64,000 bases of DNA, from assembly GCA_021325275.1 (NCBI GenBank), contig JAJPHL010000045.1, positions 97,108 through 161,107 on the forward strand, given 5' to 3'. The stretch comes from Terriglobia bacterium (GTDB lineage: Bacteria; Acidobacteriota; Terriglobia; JAJPHL01). Shown piece after piece: positions 17,482-25,958 of this stretch. Each line of letters starts with the position of its first letter. Positions within the stretch are counted from its first letter, which is position 1. A program made the translations under genes and the position numbers. The notes beneath the pieces are model-generated. The model did no database searches and had not been told where the DNA came from. It saw only the letters and a list, made by a program, of their open reading frames with translations.

Positions 17482-19869
17482 ATGAGACCCCATCGCCTCT
17501 TCGCTGCCGTTCCGTTCGTCGTTTCGACTTTTGCACTGACTTTTGTGGGAGCCGCGCCGGGATGGGCGGCTGATTGGCCGGATTGGCGCGGTCCCATGCG
17601 CGACGGCAAATCGCTGGAGCAGAACTTGCCGGAAAAATGGACCTTGGCCGGCGAGAATCTCGCCTGGAAGGCGCCGTTCGGCGGACGCTCCGCGCCCGTC
17701 GTGAAAGGCGATCGCGTGTACGTGCAGAACGCCTTCGGCAAGGGCAAAGACGAGATGGAGCGCGTGTTGTGCTTGAGCGCGGCCACCGGAAAAGTCTTGT
17801 GGGAATATAAGTTCAACGTCTTTTCCACCGACGTTCCCACGCATCGCATCGCTTGGGCGTCGCCGGTGATCGATGAAGCGACCGGCAACGTCTACGTGCA
17901 GGGGGGCGACGGCCAAATGCTGGCGCTGAACGGCACAACCGGCAAACTGATTTGGACCCGCTACATGACCGAGGAGATGGGCGCGATTACCACGCACGGC
18001 GGACGCACGGTCACACCGATCATCGACGGCAACTTGGTGATCGTGGGTTTCGTCAGCTTCGCGTGGGGTGTGCATTCCGGTGGCGCCTATCGTATTCTCG
18101 CTTTCGATAAGACGAACGGAAACATCGAATGGGTAGCCCAACCCGGCGGACGCCCCACCGACACCGTGTATTCCTCGCCGATCGTCGGCATCTTCAATGG
18201 ACTCCGCGAATTCATCATCGGCGGCTCCGACGGCGGCGGTCACGCGCTGAAGCCGCAGGATGGCGAGTGGATCTGGAGCTTCCCGATGGCGAAGCGTGGC
18301 ATCAACACCGACTTCGTCGTCAAGGACAATCTCGTCTACGGCAGCCATTCCGAGGAGAATTTCGACTCGTCGGAGGAAGGCTTGGTGGTCGCGGTGGACG
18401 CCACGCAGAAGGGCAATATCCAAAAACCCGTGTGGGCCGACAAGGGTCTGCAAATGGGTTATTCGTCGGCGGTAGTCGTCGGCGACATCTACTATCAGGT
18501 GGACAACGGCGCGCAACTCTACGCGCTCGACGCCAATACCGGTAAGCAATTGTGGAAGGAAAACTTGGGCACCGTGCAAAAAGCGTCGCTCGTGTACGGC
18601 GACGGCAAATTGTACGTCGGCACCGAGAGCGGAAAGTTCTGGATTCTGCGGCCGAGCCGCGAAAAATGCGAGACCCTGAGTGAAGTCACGTTGGCGGTGG
18701 CGCGCCGCAAGGACGGCGCCGCCGCTCCGTCGGCGAAACCGCGCGCAGACGCTGAGAGCGAAGACCCAGCGTCGGGCACGCCCGACGAGCAGGTGCTGGC
18801 GTCGGCCGCGATTTCAGGTGGCCGCGTTTTCGTAGTTTCCACCGACGCGATCTACGCGATCGGCAAAACTCCCAAGCCCGACACGACAAAGATCGTCACC
18901 GTACCGCCGCCCGCGATGGGTCACGGCGATCCCGCGTACATGATCGTTGCTCCGACGGAAGTCATGGTAAAACCGGGCGAGAGCGTTCAGCTTCACGCCA
19001 AGCTTTTCGACAAAGACGGCGCGTTTCTTCGCGAGGAAAAGGCTGAATGGCTCGTGAATCCGCCGCAGCGGACGCTGCCGAACACACCGCCGTTGATCAG
19101 CAATCTTCCGGGCGCGGTGACCGATGGGAAATACACGGTCCCCGCGGATGCCAAACTGTCCGCCGGCGAAATCCAAGCGACCGTCGGATCGTTGAAAGCA
19201 GTGTCGCGCTTGCGCGTGATTCCTCCCATGCCGTACAGCGAGAATTTCGATTCTCTGGCGCTCGGTCAGGCGGGCGTTCCCAACGCGTGGGTGAACGGTC
19301 TGGGCAAATACGAAATCCGCGAAGTGGACGGTCAAAAGGTTCTGGTGAAATTGCGAATCGAGTTGCCGTTCCGCGAACGCGCGCGCACTTTCTTCGGCAT
19401 GCCCGATTGGCACGACTACACGATGGAAGCCGACGTTCGCTCGGAGTACAAACGCCGCCAAATGGGCGACGCCGGTTTGATCTGCCAGAATTACACGATG
19501 ATCCTGGTCGGCAATTCACAGCGCGTCGAACTGGAATCGTGGAGCTATGAAGGTCAGCGCTCGGTGAAGGTTGATTTTCCGTGGAAGCAAGACACTTGGT
19601 ATCACATGAAGCTCGAGGCCAGGAATCTGCCCGGCGGCAAAGTGTTGGTTCACGGAAAAGTTTGGCCGAAAGGTGATCCCGAGCCGGCCAAATGGACGGT
19701 GGAACGCACCGATCCGGTGGGTGAACGCCGTGGCGCGGCGGGAATCTATGGCAATGCGCTAGCCGAAGTCTATTTCGACAATTTGAAGGTGACGCCGAAC
19801 GCACCGCAAGCGATGGTCCATCCGGCCGCGCATCCTGCGGCGAAGGCGCCTGCGAAGAAGGGCATGTAA
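17482..19869 (+). CDS. Exported PQQ-type propeller with C-terminal concanavalin-like domain
   Basis: A 795-residue exported protein. I start at ATG 17482, giving a signal peptide MRPHRLFAAVPFVVSTFALT ending near AADWPDWRGPMRDG; the upstream ATG at 17434 is a poorer choice. Residues 30-460 form PQQ-like blades (DWPDWRGP, KVLWEYKFN, QLYALDANTGKQLW). The last 200 residues contain SENFDSLALGQAGV and RTFFGMPDWHDYTMEADVRS, similar to DUF1080/3-keto-disaccharide hydrolase or lectin-like beta-sandwiches, suggesting carbohydrate contact. It begins a four-gene run with the next propeller, an alcohol dehydrogenase and another propeller. Confidence 0.82.
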   Translation: MRPHRLFAAVPFVVSTFALTFVGAAPGWAADWPDWRGPMRDGKSLEQNLPEKWTLAGENLAWKAPFGGRSAPVVKGDRVYVQNAFGKGKDEMERVLCLSAATGKVLWEYKFNVFSTDVPTHRIAWASPVIDEATGNVYVQGGDGQMLALNGTTGKLIWTRYMTEEMGAITTHGGRTVTPIIDGNLVIVGFVSFAWGVHSGGAYRILAFDKTNGNIEWVAQPGGRPTDTVYSSPIVGIFNGLREFIIGGSDGGGHALKPQDGEWIWSFPMAKRGINTDFVVKDNLVYGSHSEENFDSSEEGLVVAVDATQKGNIQKPVWADKGLQMGYSSAVVVGDIYYQVDNGAQLYALDANTGKQLWKENLGTVQKASLVYGDGKLYVGTESGKFWILRPSREKCETLSEVTLAVARRKDGAAAPSAKPRADAESEDPASGTPDEQVLASAAISGGRVFVVSTDAIYAIGKTPKPDTTKIVTVPPPAMGHGDPAYMIVAPTEVMVKPGESVQLHAKLFDKDGAFLREEKAEWLVNPPQRTLPNTPPLISNLPGAVTDGKYTVPADAKLSAGEIQATVGSLKAVSRLRVIPPMPYSENFDSLALGQAGVPNAWVNGLGKYEIREVDGQKVLVKLRIELPFRERARTFFGMPDWHDYTMEADVRSEYKRRQMGDAGLICQNYTMILVGNSQRVELESWSYEGQRSVKVDFPWKQDTWYHMKLEARNLPGGKVLVHGKVWPKGDPEPAKWTVERTDPVGERRGAAGIYGNALAEVYFDNLKVTPNAPQAMVHPAAHPAAKAPAKKGM

Positions 19870-19881
19870 TTCGGAGCAATC

Positions 19882-21327
19882 ATGAAAAATTCTTTCGTTC
19901 GTAAGTTTGCACTCGTGGCACTGGCGATTGTCGCCGTGATGGTCTGGGCGGTTTCCGGCATTCTGGCTTCCGAACCTGGTTCCGGCGATTGGCCGATGTG
20001 GGGCGGCACGCCGGACCGCAACATGGTATCCGATGCCAAGGGCATCGTGACCACGTGGGACGTCAACAGCAAGAAGAACGTGAAGTGGGTTTCGGAACTC
20101 GGCTCGCAAAACTACGGCAATCCCACGGTGGCCGACGGCAAAGTCTTCGTCGGCACCAACAACGAGGGCAATCGCGACAAGAAGTTCACCGGCGACAAGG
20201 GCGTCCTGATGGCTTTCAACGAATCGGACGGCAAATTCCTGTGGCAGCAAGTGAACGACAAGCTGTCGCAGGGGCGCGCCAACGACTGGCCGTATCAAGG
20301 CGTGGCGTCCTCGCCGATCGTCGAAGGCAAACGCCTGTATTACACGACGAATCGCAGCGTGGTGATGTGCCTGCACACCGATGGGTTCAAGGACGGCGTT
20401 AACAACGTCAAAGATCCCACGCGCATCAGCATCACCGACGCCGACGTGATCTGGAAGTTCGACATGATGGAAGAGCTCGGCAACTATCCGCACAATTTGT
20501 CGAACTCGTCGCCGCTGATTTGGAACAACCTCCTGATTCTCTCCACTGGCAACGGACAGGACGAAACCCACAATCACATTCCTTCGCCGAAAGCGCCGAG
20601 CGTAGTCGCGCTCGATAAGAACACGGGCAAGGAAGTCTACGAGATCAACGACGTGGGCGAGCGAATCCTGCACGGACAGTGGTCGACGCCGGCGGTTGGA
20701 AAGATTGGTGACGTCACGCAGTTGGTCAGCGGGCAGGGCGACGGTTGGGTGCGCGGCTACGACGTGACCAACGGAAAGAAACTTTGGGAATTTGACATGA
20801 ACCCCAAGGACTCGGTGTGGAACAAGACGCGCAATGAAGTGATTTCCACGCCGGTGATTGTCGATAACGTTGTGTACCTGGCCAACGGTCAAGACCCCGA
20901 GCACGGTGAAGGTGTCGGGCACATGTACGCGATCGACGGGACAAAACGGGGAGATATCACGCAGTCTGGACGCATCTGGCACTACGACAAGATTCGCCGG
21001 TCGATCTCCACCGCTGCCGTTCACAACGGTCTGGTGTATGAAGCGGACTTCAGCGGATTCCTGCACTGCCTCGACGCCAAAACCGGCAAGCCGTATTGGA
21101 CCTACGATATGCTTTCGGCCGTCTGGGCGTCGCCGTACGTGGTGGACGGCAAGGTTTATCTCGGCGACGAAGACGGGGATGTGCGCGTATTCGCGGAAGG
21201 CAAGGAGATGAAGAAAGTCTCCGAAGTGAATATGGGCAGTTCCGTGTACTCATCGGCAGTGGTGGCACACGGCGTGCTCTTCCTGACGAATCGCAATCAG
21301 CTCTTCGCGCTCACCGACAAGAAATAG
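19882..21327 (+). CDS. Exported or membrane-anchored PQQ-type beta-propeller protein
   Basis: A 481-residue protein with an N-terminal hydrophobic stretch (KFALVALAIVAVMVWAVSG, about residues 8-26) that is a signal peptide or anchor. The mature part begins DWPMWGGTPDRNM, a variant of the WPQFRG start motif, and shows blades such as GVLMAFNESDGKFLWQQ, DKNTGKEVYEINDVGER and KLWEFDMNPKDS. It is 12 bp after the previous propeller and its stop shares one base with the start of the alcohol dehydrogenase, so they probably form one transcript. Quinone cofactor binding is unproven. Confidence 0.85.
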   Translation: MKNSFVRKFALVALAIVAVMVWAVSGILASEPGSGDWPMWGGTPDRNMVSDAKGIVTTWDVNSKKNVKWVSELGSQNYGNPTVADGKVFVGTNNEGNRDKKFTGDKGVLMAFNESDGKFLWQQVNDKLSQGRANDWPYQGVASSPIVEGKRLYYTTNRSVVMCLHTDGFKDGVNNVKDPTRISITDADVIWKFDMMEELGNYPHNLSNSSPLIWNNLLILSTGNGQDETHNHIPSPKAPSVVALDKNTGKEVYEINDVGERILHGQWSTPAVGKIGDVTQLVSGQGDGWVRGYDVTNGKKLWEFDMNPKDSVWNKTRNEVISTPVIVDNVVYLANGQDPEHGEGVGHMYAIDGTKRGDITQSGRIWHYDKIRRSISTAAVHNGLVYEADFSGFLHCLDAKTGKPYWTYDMLSAVWASPYVVDGKVYLGDEDGDVRVFAEGKEMKKVSEVNMGSSVYSSAVVAHGVLFLTNRNQLFALTDKK

Positions 21328-22418
21328 TGGAATTTCAATTGAAACTGCCCACGCGCGTGATTGCCGGAGCGGGAAGTTTCTCCCGCCTCGGCGAAATCGC
21401 CTCGGAGTTGCGCTTTCGGCGCGCGTTCTTGGTCGCGGATCGCGGCATGGAAGCCGCGGGATACGCGGCTCGTGCCGCGGAGTCGATGCGTGCGCGAGGC
21501 ATCGAAGTATTTTCCTTCCACGATTTTCCCGAGAGTCCCGATAGCTCAGCGGCGGAGGTCGCGCGCGATGCGGCCGCGTCGATTCGAGCCGACTCGATCG
21601 TAGGACTAGGCGGCGGTAGCTCGCTCGACACCGCGAAAGCCGCAAATTTTCTGCTGACCGGCGGCGGGCACATGCGCGACTATCGCGGCTACGGAAAAAT
21701 CTCCGGCGAAATGCTGCCGATGATCGGCGTTCCCACAACGGCCGGCACGGGAAGCGAAGCGCAATCGTATTGCGTGATTTCAGATGCCGACACGCACGTG
21801 AAGATGGCGTGCGGTGCGCCCGGCGCGGCGTTTCGCGCGGCCATTCTCGATCCTTTGCTGCTGATTTCCGCGCCGCGCAACGTCATCGCGCAAGCGGGCT
21901 ACGATGCGATTTCTCATGCGGTGGAAAGCTTTGTCACGCGACGCCGCACACCGTTGTCACAAAGCTTTTCGCGCGAAGCCTGGCGATTGCTCGACGCCAA
22001 TTACTTGCGTGTCCTGCGCGATCCGGCCGATGCGGTCGCGCAGGAGGGCATGCAGACCGGCGCGTTTCTCGCAGGACTCGCCATCGAACACTCCATGCTC
22101 GGCGCGACGCACGCCTGCGCGAATCCCTTGAGTGCGAACTACGGCACCGCGCACGGCGTGGCGATCGCCATGCTTTTGGAGAAAGTGGTTCGATGGAATG
22201 CCGACGCAAGATATGCCGAGCTTCATGCGAACTTGCCGCTGCGTCTCGACGAATTGGCGCACGCCGCGGGATTGCCTCGCCGTCTCCGCGATCGCAACAT
22301 TGTCGAGAGCGATCTTCCCAAGCTCGCGTCCGAAGCCGCGCAACAGTGGACCGGAACGTTCAACCCACGGCCGTTCGATGCGGCCGGCGCGCTGGAGATT
22401 TACCAATGGGCATACTAA
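21327..22418 (+). CDS. Iron-containing alcohol dehydrogenase
   Basis: A 363-residue group III alcohol dehydrogenase, cytoplasmic, likely NAD(P)-dependent. The nucleotide-binding motif GLGGGSSLDTAKAANF (about residue 93) is visible. The metal ligands are Asp in AGYDAISHAVES and the His residues of IEHSMLGATHACANPL and YGTAHGVAIA. I start at the GTG at 21327, which overlaps the preceding TAG by one base; the open frame upstream to 21096 is a shadow. It is odd for this cytoplasmic enzyme to be sandwiched between exported propellers. The C-terminus overlaps the next ORF by 13 bp. Confidence 0.87.
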   Translation: MEFQLKLPTRVIAGAGSFSRLGEIASELRFRRAFLVADRGMEAAGYAARAAESMRARGIEVFSFHDFPESPDSSAAEVARDAAASIRADSIVGLGGGSSLDTAKAANFLLTGGGHMRDYRGYGKISGEMLPMIGVPTTAGTGSEAQSYCVISDADTHVKMACGAPGAAFRAAILDPLLLISAPRNVIAQAGYDAISHAVESFVTRRRTPLSQSFSREAWRLLDANYLRVLRDPADAVAQEGMQTGAFLAGLAIEHSMLGATHACANPLSANYGTAHGVAIAMLLEKVVRWNADARYAELHANLPLRLDELAHAAGLPRRLRDRNIVESDLPKLASEAAQQWTGTFNPRPFDAAGALEIYQWAY

Positions 22419-23641
22419 AAAAAGCAACCGCCGATGAACGCCGATGCACGCCGATTCGAGCAGCGGACTCCATCGGCGTTTATCTGCGTTCGTCGGCGGT
22501 TGCTTTTCTGTTTTGCTTTTCCTGTTCGTTTATCCAAGCACAGGATTGGCCCCAGTTTCGCGGCAACCCGACACTCACCGGCGTCGCGACATCGTCGTTA
22601 CCCGACACACTGAAATTGCTCTGGACCTACGATGCCGCCGAAAACGAAAAAGACAAGATGGACGCGTCGATCGAGTCATCCGCGGCGATTGTGGGCGGCG
22701 TGGTCTACGTCGGATCGATGAGCGGATACTTGCTGGCGATCGATCTCGCGACAGGAAAAGAAAAGTGGAAATACAAAGCCGCGCAACAGATCGAAGAATC
22801 GTCGCCGGCGGTGGCGAGCGGCACGGTTTATGTGGGCGATCTCTCAGGCGTTTTCCATGCCGTCGACGCGGTAACCGGAAAAGCGAAGTGGACCTTCAAG
22901 ACGGGCGGGGAAATCAAATCGTCGCCTGTGGTATTCACTGAGGGCGGCGTGGAGAAAGTGCTGATCGGCTCCTACGACCAGTCGCTTTATTGCTTGAACG
23001 CCAAGACAGGTGCGGTCCTCTGGAAGTTTTCCATCAACGGTCCCGTGCACGCGACGCCTTCGATCAACAACGGCGTCGCGTATCTCACCGGATGCGACGA
23101 AGTCTTTTACGGCATTCGCCTGACCGACGGAAAAGAAGTGCAGCACATTGCGTCGGGCGCTTATACGGGCGCGTCGCCCGCGTTGTTGCTCGCGGGACCG
23201 CAGTCGCAGATGGCGTTTTTCGGTACATTCAACAACGACGTGGTCGGCGTAAACCTCGTCACCAAGCGAATCATGTGGCGCTACGAAAATCCCACGCGTC
23301 ACTTTCCGTTCTACGCCTCGGCGGCGATCACGCCGTCGCTCGTGATTGTCGGTGGCCGCGACAAATCTGTTCACGCACTCGTGCCGAAGCCCGGCACGGT
23401 GAAAGGCAAAGCTGCGTGGACCTTCGCGACGAAAGCGCGCGTGGAATCGTCGCCCGCCATTGCGGGATCGCGAATTTACGTGGGCTCGAACGACGGCATT
23501 CTATATGTGCTCGATCTCGCGACCGGAAAGAAGCTCTGGGAGTTTACCGCCGGCGCTCCGATTTCGGCGTCGCCCGCCATCGGAGGCGGCCGCCTCGTGG
23601 TCGGCGATCAGGACGGAAAGCTTTACTGCTTCGGTGGATAA
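22406..23641 (+). CDS. Exported PQQ-type beta-propeller protein with repeat-derived N-terminus
   Basis: A 411-residue propeller with the blade motif WTYDAAENEKDKM, KEKWKYKAAQQIEE, AKWTFKTGGEIKSS and LYVLDLATGKKLWEF. The mature part begins QDWPQFRGNPTLTG at residue 46. The only in-frame start codon is the ATG at 22406, which overlaps the alcohol dehydrogenase by 13 bp. The first 33 codons mostly lie in a 90-nt inverted repeat (22419-22508), so this secretion signal region (h-region AVAFLFCFSCSFIQA) is partly built from a dispersed palindrome. This is unusual and may mean the 5' end was replaced. Confidence 0.75.
   Translation: MGILKKATADERRCTPIRAADSIGVYLRSSAVAFLFCFSCSFIQAQDWPQFRGNPTLTGVATSSLPDTLKLLWTYDAAENEKDKMDASIESSAAIVGGVVYVGSMSGYLLAIDLATGKEKWKYKAAQQIEESSPAVASGTVYVGDLSGVFHAVDAVTGKAKWTFKTGGEIKSSPVVFTEGGVEKVLIGSYDQSLYCLNAKTGAVLWKFSINGPVHATPSINNGVAYLTGCDEVFYGIRLTDGKEVQHIASGAYTGASPALLLAGPQSQMAFFGTFNNDVVGVNLVTKRIMWRYENPTRHFPFYASAAITPSLVIVGGRDKSVHALVPKPGTVKGKAAWTFATKARVESSPAIAGSRIYVGSNDGILYVLDLATGKKLWEFTAGAPISASPAIGGGRLVVGDQDGKLYCFGG
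22419..22508. repeat. Imperfect 37-bp inverted repeat within the start of a propeller gene
   Basis: Arms at 22419-22455 and 22472-22508 are reverse complements with 32 of 37 matching positions, around a 16-nt spacer. The arm contains GCAACCGCCGA-GAACGC. It falls inside the coding region of the 22406 gene, immediately downstream of the alcohol dehydrogenase stop. No second copy of this repeat is visible in the window. Confidence 0.75.
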
Positions 23642-23765
23642 TCCAGCCGCCCCGGGCCAACAGGGAACAACAGGTATGCAACGAGACTGATATGCAATGA
23701 GAAAAGTCGTTCAGTCGACTGCAATGAGGTAAGATAGCGTTGAGCAGCAATAGCCAGATAAGGCA

Positions 23766-24458
23766 ATGTCTAACTTGCAACTGCACATACCCGAATACCT
23801 TCACCCAGCCTTGAAGCAGCTAATGGCGTTATCCGAGAGTGACTCGGAGCGTTTAGTGGCCGCGCTAACCGAAGAGAAGCCTGCCTTTCTTAGCACCGGC
23901 CTGGCCGCGCAGGTTGCTGAACGTTCTCAGTTAGATCCCGTATTGGTCTCGCGATTGACGGACGCATTAACATCTGTCCGATCCGTGTGGGATTCGACGC
24001 ATGTGCCGTTGGAAGCATTTCTCGGGGTTTTTTGCGCCGCTCTAGAGCAGCAGGGCCTCAAACCTCAAGATGACGCGACTTGGGATCGTTTTCAACGAAC
24101 GTTAGGAATCTTGCTCAGTCACGAAGGGGCCCTCGCCGCTGCCTCGAAAGCCTTGAGCGTCGTAGCAGATCTTCGCAGCATCTTTCAGGACGCGCGAATT
24201 CTAACGGATCTAAGGCCGGTTTTTAGGCAAGATGCAACGGAACGGCCTTTTTCATTTGCAATTATTCATACACTGAGGATAACGTTTCATCACGAAGGTC
24301 ACAATCGTCGCTTCTTTGTTGCTCTTGACGACCACGACGTGTTGAGGCTCAGGCGAATTCTCGAGCGAGCCGAAGAAAAATCCCAAACGCTCCGATCGCT
24401 CGCTGACTCCGCGAACATGCCTATTCTCAAAATTGAACCACAGGAGGGTCCATGGTAG
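23766..24458 (+). CDS. Unknown protein, first gene of a three-gene cassette
   Basis: A 230-residue protein I do not recognise. It lacks a signal peptide or membrane segment. The N-terminal half is helix-rich (MSNLQLHIPEYLHPALKQL and a leucine-rich region). The second half has the string HTLRITFHHEGHNRRFFVALDDHDVLRLRRIL, which looks like a beta-strand and amphipathic-helix module. The start has AAGG upstream. It overlaps the second gene by 7 bp, so the two are probably coupled. The island it starts is visibly more A+T-rich than its neighbours, suggesting transfer. Confidence 0.7.
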   Translation: MSNLQLHIPEYLHPALKQLMALSESDSERLVAALTEEKPAFLSTGLAAQVAERSQLDPVLVSRLTDALTSVRSVWDSTHVPLEAFLGVFCAALEQQGLKPQDDATWDRFQRTLGILLSHEGALAAASKALSVVADLRSIFQDARILTDLRPVFRQDATERPFSFAIIHTLRITFHHEGHNRRFFVALDDHDVLRLRRILERAEEKSQTLRSLADSANMPILKIEPQEGPW

Positions 24459-24994
24459 CACCTCAAATGGCATGGCCCATTTCGGAACCAGTAATCGCTG
24501 CGCGCCAGCAGATGCTGGAGCAACTATACGCTCATAGGACCATCTCTCGCAGGCCGGTGGCAACGGGCAATACAAAAATGTGGACCTCCAGGTGTTTCGG
24601 AGCAGGCGCGGAGAGGAGCTTGAAACGCGTTCGAGATAGTATCGAGGCTTCTCGCTATGTCCTTGCGTTAAGTCGCGATTGGGACGGTGAGGGGGCGACT
24701 CCGATTGCTGTCGAGACATGGCGGCGGGCGACCGAGTTTTTGTCGAGGAACGCTGAGGCATTATGGGCCGCGCACGGTGTTCAGGTCTATGCACCGCGAA
24801 TCCTACCTGTTCCAGACGGTTCGCTTGACATCCATTGGAAAACGATCAGGCGGGAATTGCTTGTGAACATTCCTCGATGCCCAAATGATCGGGCTAAATA
24901 TTATGGCGACGACCAGAATGGGCGCCAAGTCGTCGAAGGAGACCTGGATACAACGGCGGCGAATCACTGGCTACTAATGTGGCTGACTGAGTAA
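24452..24994 (+). CDS. Unknown protein, second gene of the cassette
   Basis: A 180-residue protein, unrecognised. The ATG at 24452 has an AGGAGGG site just upstream and lies in the end of the first gene (7 bp overlap). Notable strings are LSRDWDGEGATPI and LPVPDGSLDIHWKTIRREL, then YYGDDQNGRQVVEGDLDT. The Gly/Asp-rich, strand-rich layout suggests a small beta-rich protein that may act with the first gene's product. No signal peptide, no membrane segment. Confidence 0.7.
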   Translation: MVAPQMAWPISEPVIAARQQMLEQLYAHRTISRRPVATGNTKMWTSRCFGAGAERSLKRVRDSIEASRYVLALSRDWDGEGATPIAVETWRRATEFLSRNAEALWAAHGVQVYAPRILPVPDGSLDIHWKTIRRELLVNIPRCPNDRAKYYGDDQNGRQVVEGDLDTTAANHWLLMWLTE

Positions 24995-24997
24995 TGG

Positions 24998-25384
24998 ATG
25001 GATTGGCAGACGGAACTGATTCCAGATTCAGCGAGTCTCTTTCGGCGCGTTCATCGCTCTCTCTTGCGGGGCGACGAAGTCACTACGGGTGCGTTTCAAA
25101 ACTCGAAAGGTGAGAGTGGAATGTCAGTTGACTGGGCTGCCTACTCATCTGCTGAGGAATCGAGGAATCGGGCCAAGAATCCCAGTGACAACGCCATTAT
25201 TAGGCTTGTCGCAGGGCAAGTTCGTCAGGTACCTAATCAGTCCGTACAGCATTCGCCTATCGACGCCAACCGGTCTCATACCACCGTCGAAGGGGAAAAG
25301 ACTCCAAGAGTACGCCTGGCTCTTCAAAGGATATCGTCTCTGGTGATTCCAATCGAACCGCCTGCTCGCTCGGAAAGCACATAG
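24998..25384 (+). CDS. Unknown protein, third gene of the cassette
   Basis: A 128-residue protein, unrecognised. The frame begins at ATG 24998, 3 bp after the second gene's stop, with another ATG at 24994 in a different frame, so it is closely coupled. Strings such as SVDWAAYSSAEESRNRAKNPSDN and VPNQSVQHSPIDANRSHTTV suggest a compact globular fold. It converges on the small GMC subunit gene (25425), leaving 40 bp. Together the three genes form a candidate conserved unit of unknown role. Confidence 0.65.
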   Translation: MDWQTELIPDSASLFRRVHRSLLRGDEVTTGAFQNSKGESGMSVDWAAYSSAEESRNRAKNPSDNAIIRLVAGQVRQVPNQSVQHSPIDANRSHTTVEGEKTPRVRLALQRISSLVIPIEPPARSEST

Positions 25385-25424
25385 CTCTCGTGGGCAGCGT
25401 AAGCCACGTAGCATTGGAGCACGG

Positions 25425-25958
25425 CTATTTCGGATCGTAACCGACAAACGCGTCGAGATACGTATTGCCCTTGTACTCCATGTCGCGATGGATCCCGATA
25501 TCCGATGTGTAGTACGCGTGCACTGTTTGCTTCTTCAGTTCGACAAAGAACTCTCCTTCCATCGTTTTGGGTTCGTCATCATCCGGCGAGATGCTTTCGA
25601 GCAGTTCAATGCGAGTCTTGGGAGTCGCCTCGATGAACGACACGTTGTATCGGCTGTCGCAGAGGTTGTCGATGAGGCGCAATCCGTCGCGCCATATTTG
25701 CCGCGGCTCCGGCTCCCACACGTCTGCCAACCATGTATCAATGTACGCCGCGACTTTCGCGGCGCGCGCACCGGGAGAATGCGCGTCCGTGGGAATAATC
25801 ATCTCGGTCAATTCGTCGACGAGCGCGAACTCAGCGGGCGTGAAGAACTTCGGCGCGTGCGCGAAGACCACTTTCGGCAGCGGCACACGCTTGGCTTGCG
25901 CCGCAGCCAGCGGAGCAGAGGCCGCCATCTTCAACGCATCGCGACGCGTCCGTTTCAT
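25425..25958 (-). CDS. Gluconate 2-dehydrogenase subunit 3 family protein (Tat-exported)
   Basis: A 177-residue small subunit of a membrane or periplasmic GMC dehydrogenase. A Tat-like signal is present (RTRRDALKMAASAPLAAAQA, residues 3-22). Downstream, FTPAEFALVDELTEMIIPTDAHSPGARAAKVAAYIDTWL is typical of the gluconate 2-dehydrogenase subunit 3 family, which assists export and assembly of the GMC flavin subunit. It overlaps the large-subunit gene by 4 bp and is transcribed after it. No cytochrome subunit was found in the window. Confidence 0.88.
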   Translation of the reverse strand: MKRTRRDALKMAASAPLAAAQAKRVPLPKVVFAHAPKFFTPAEFALVDELTEMIIPTDAHSPGARAAKVAAYIDTWLADVWEPEPRQIWRDGLRLIDNLCDSRYNVSFIEATPKTRIELLESISPDDDEPKTMEGEFFVELKKQTVHAYYTSDIGIHRDMEYKGNTYLDAFVGYDPK

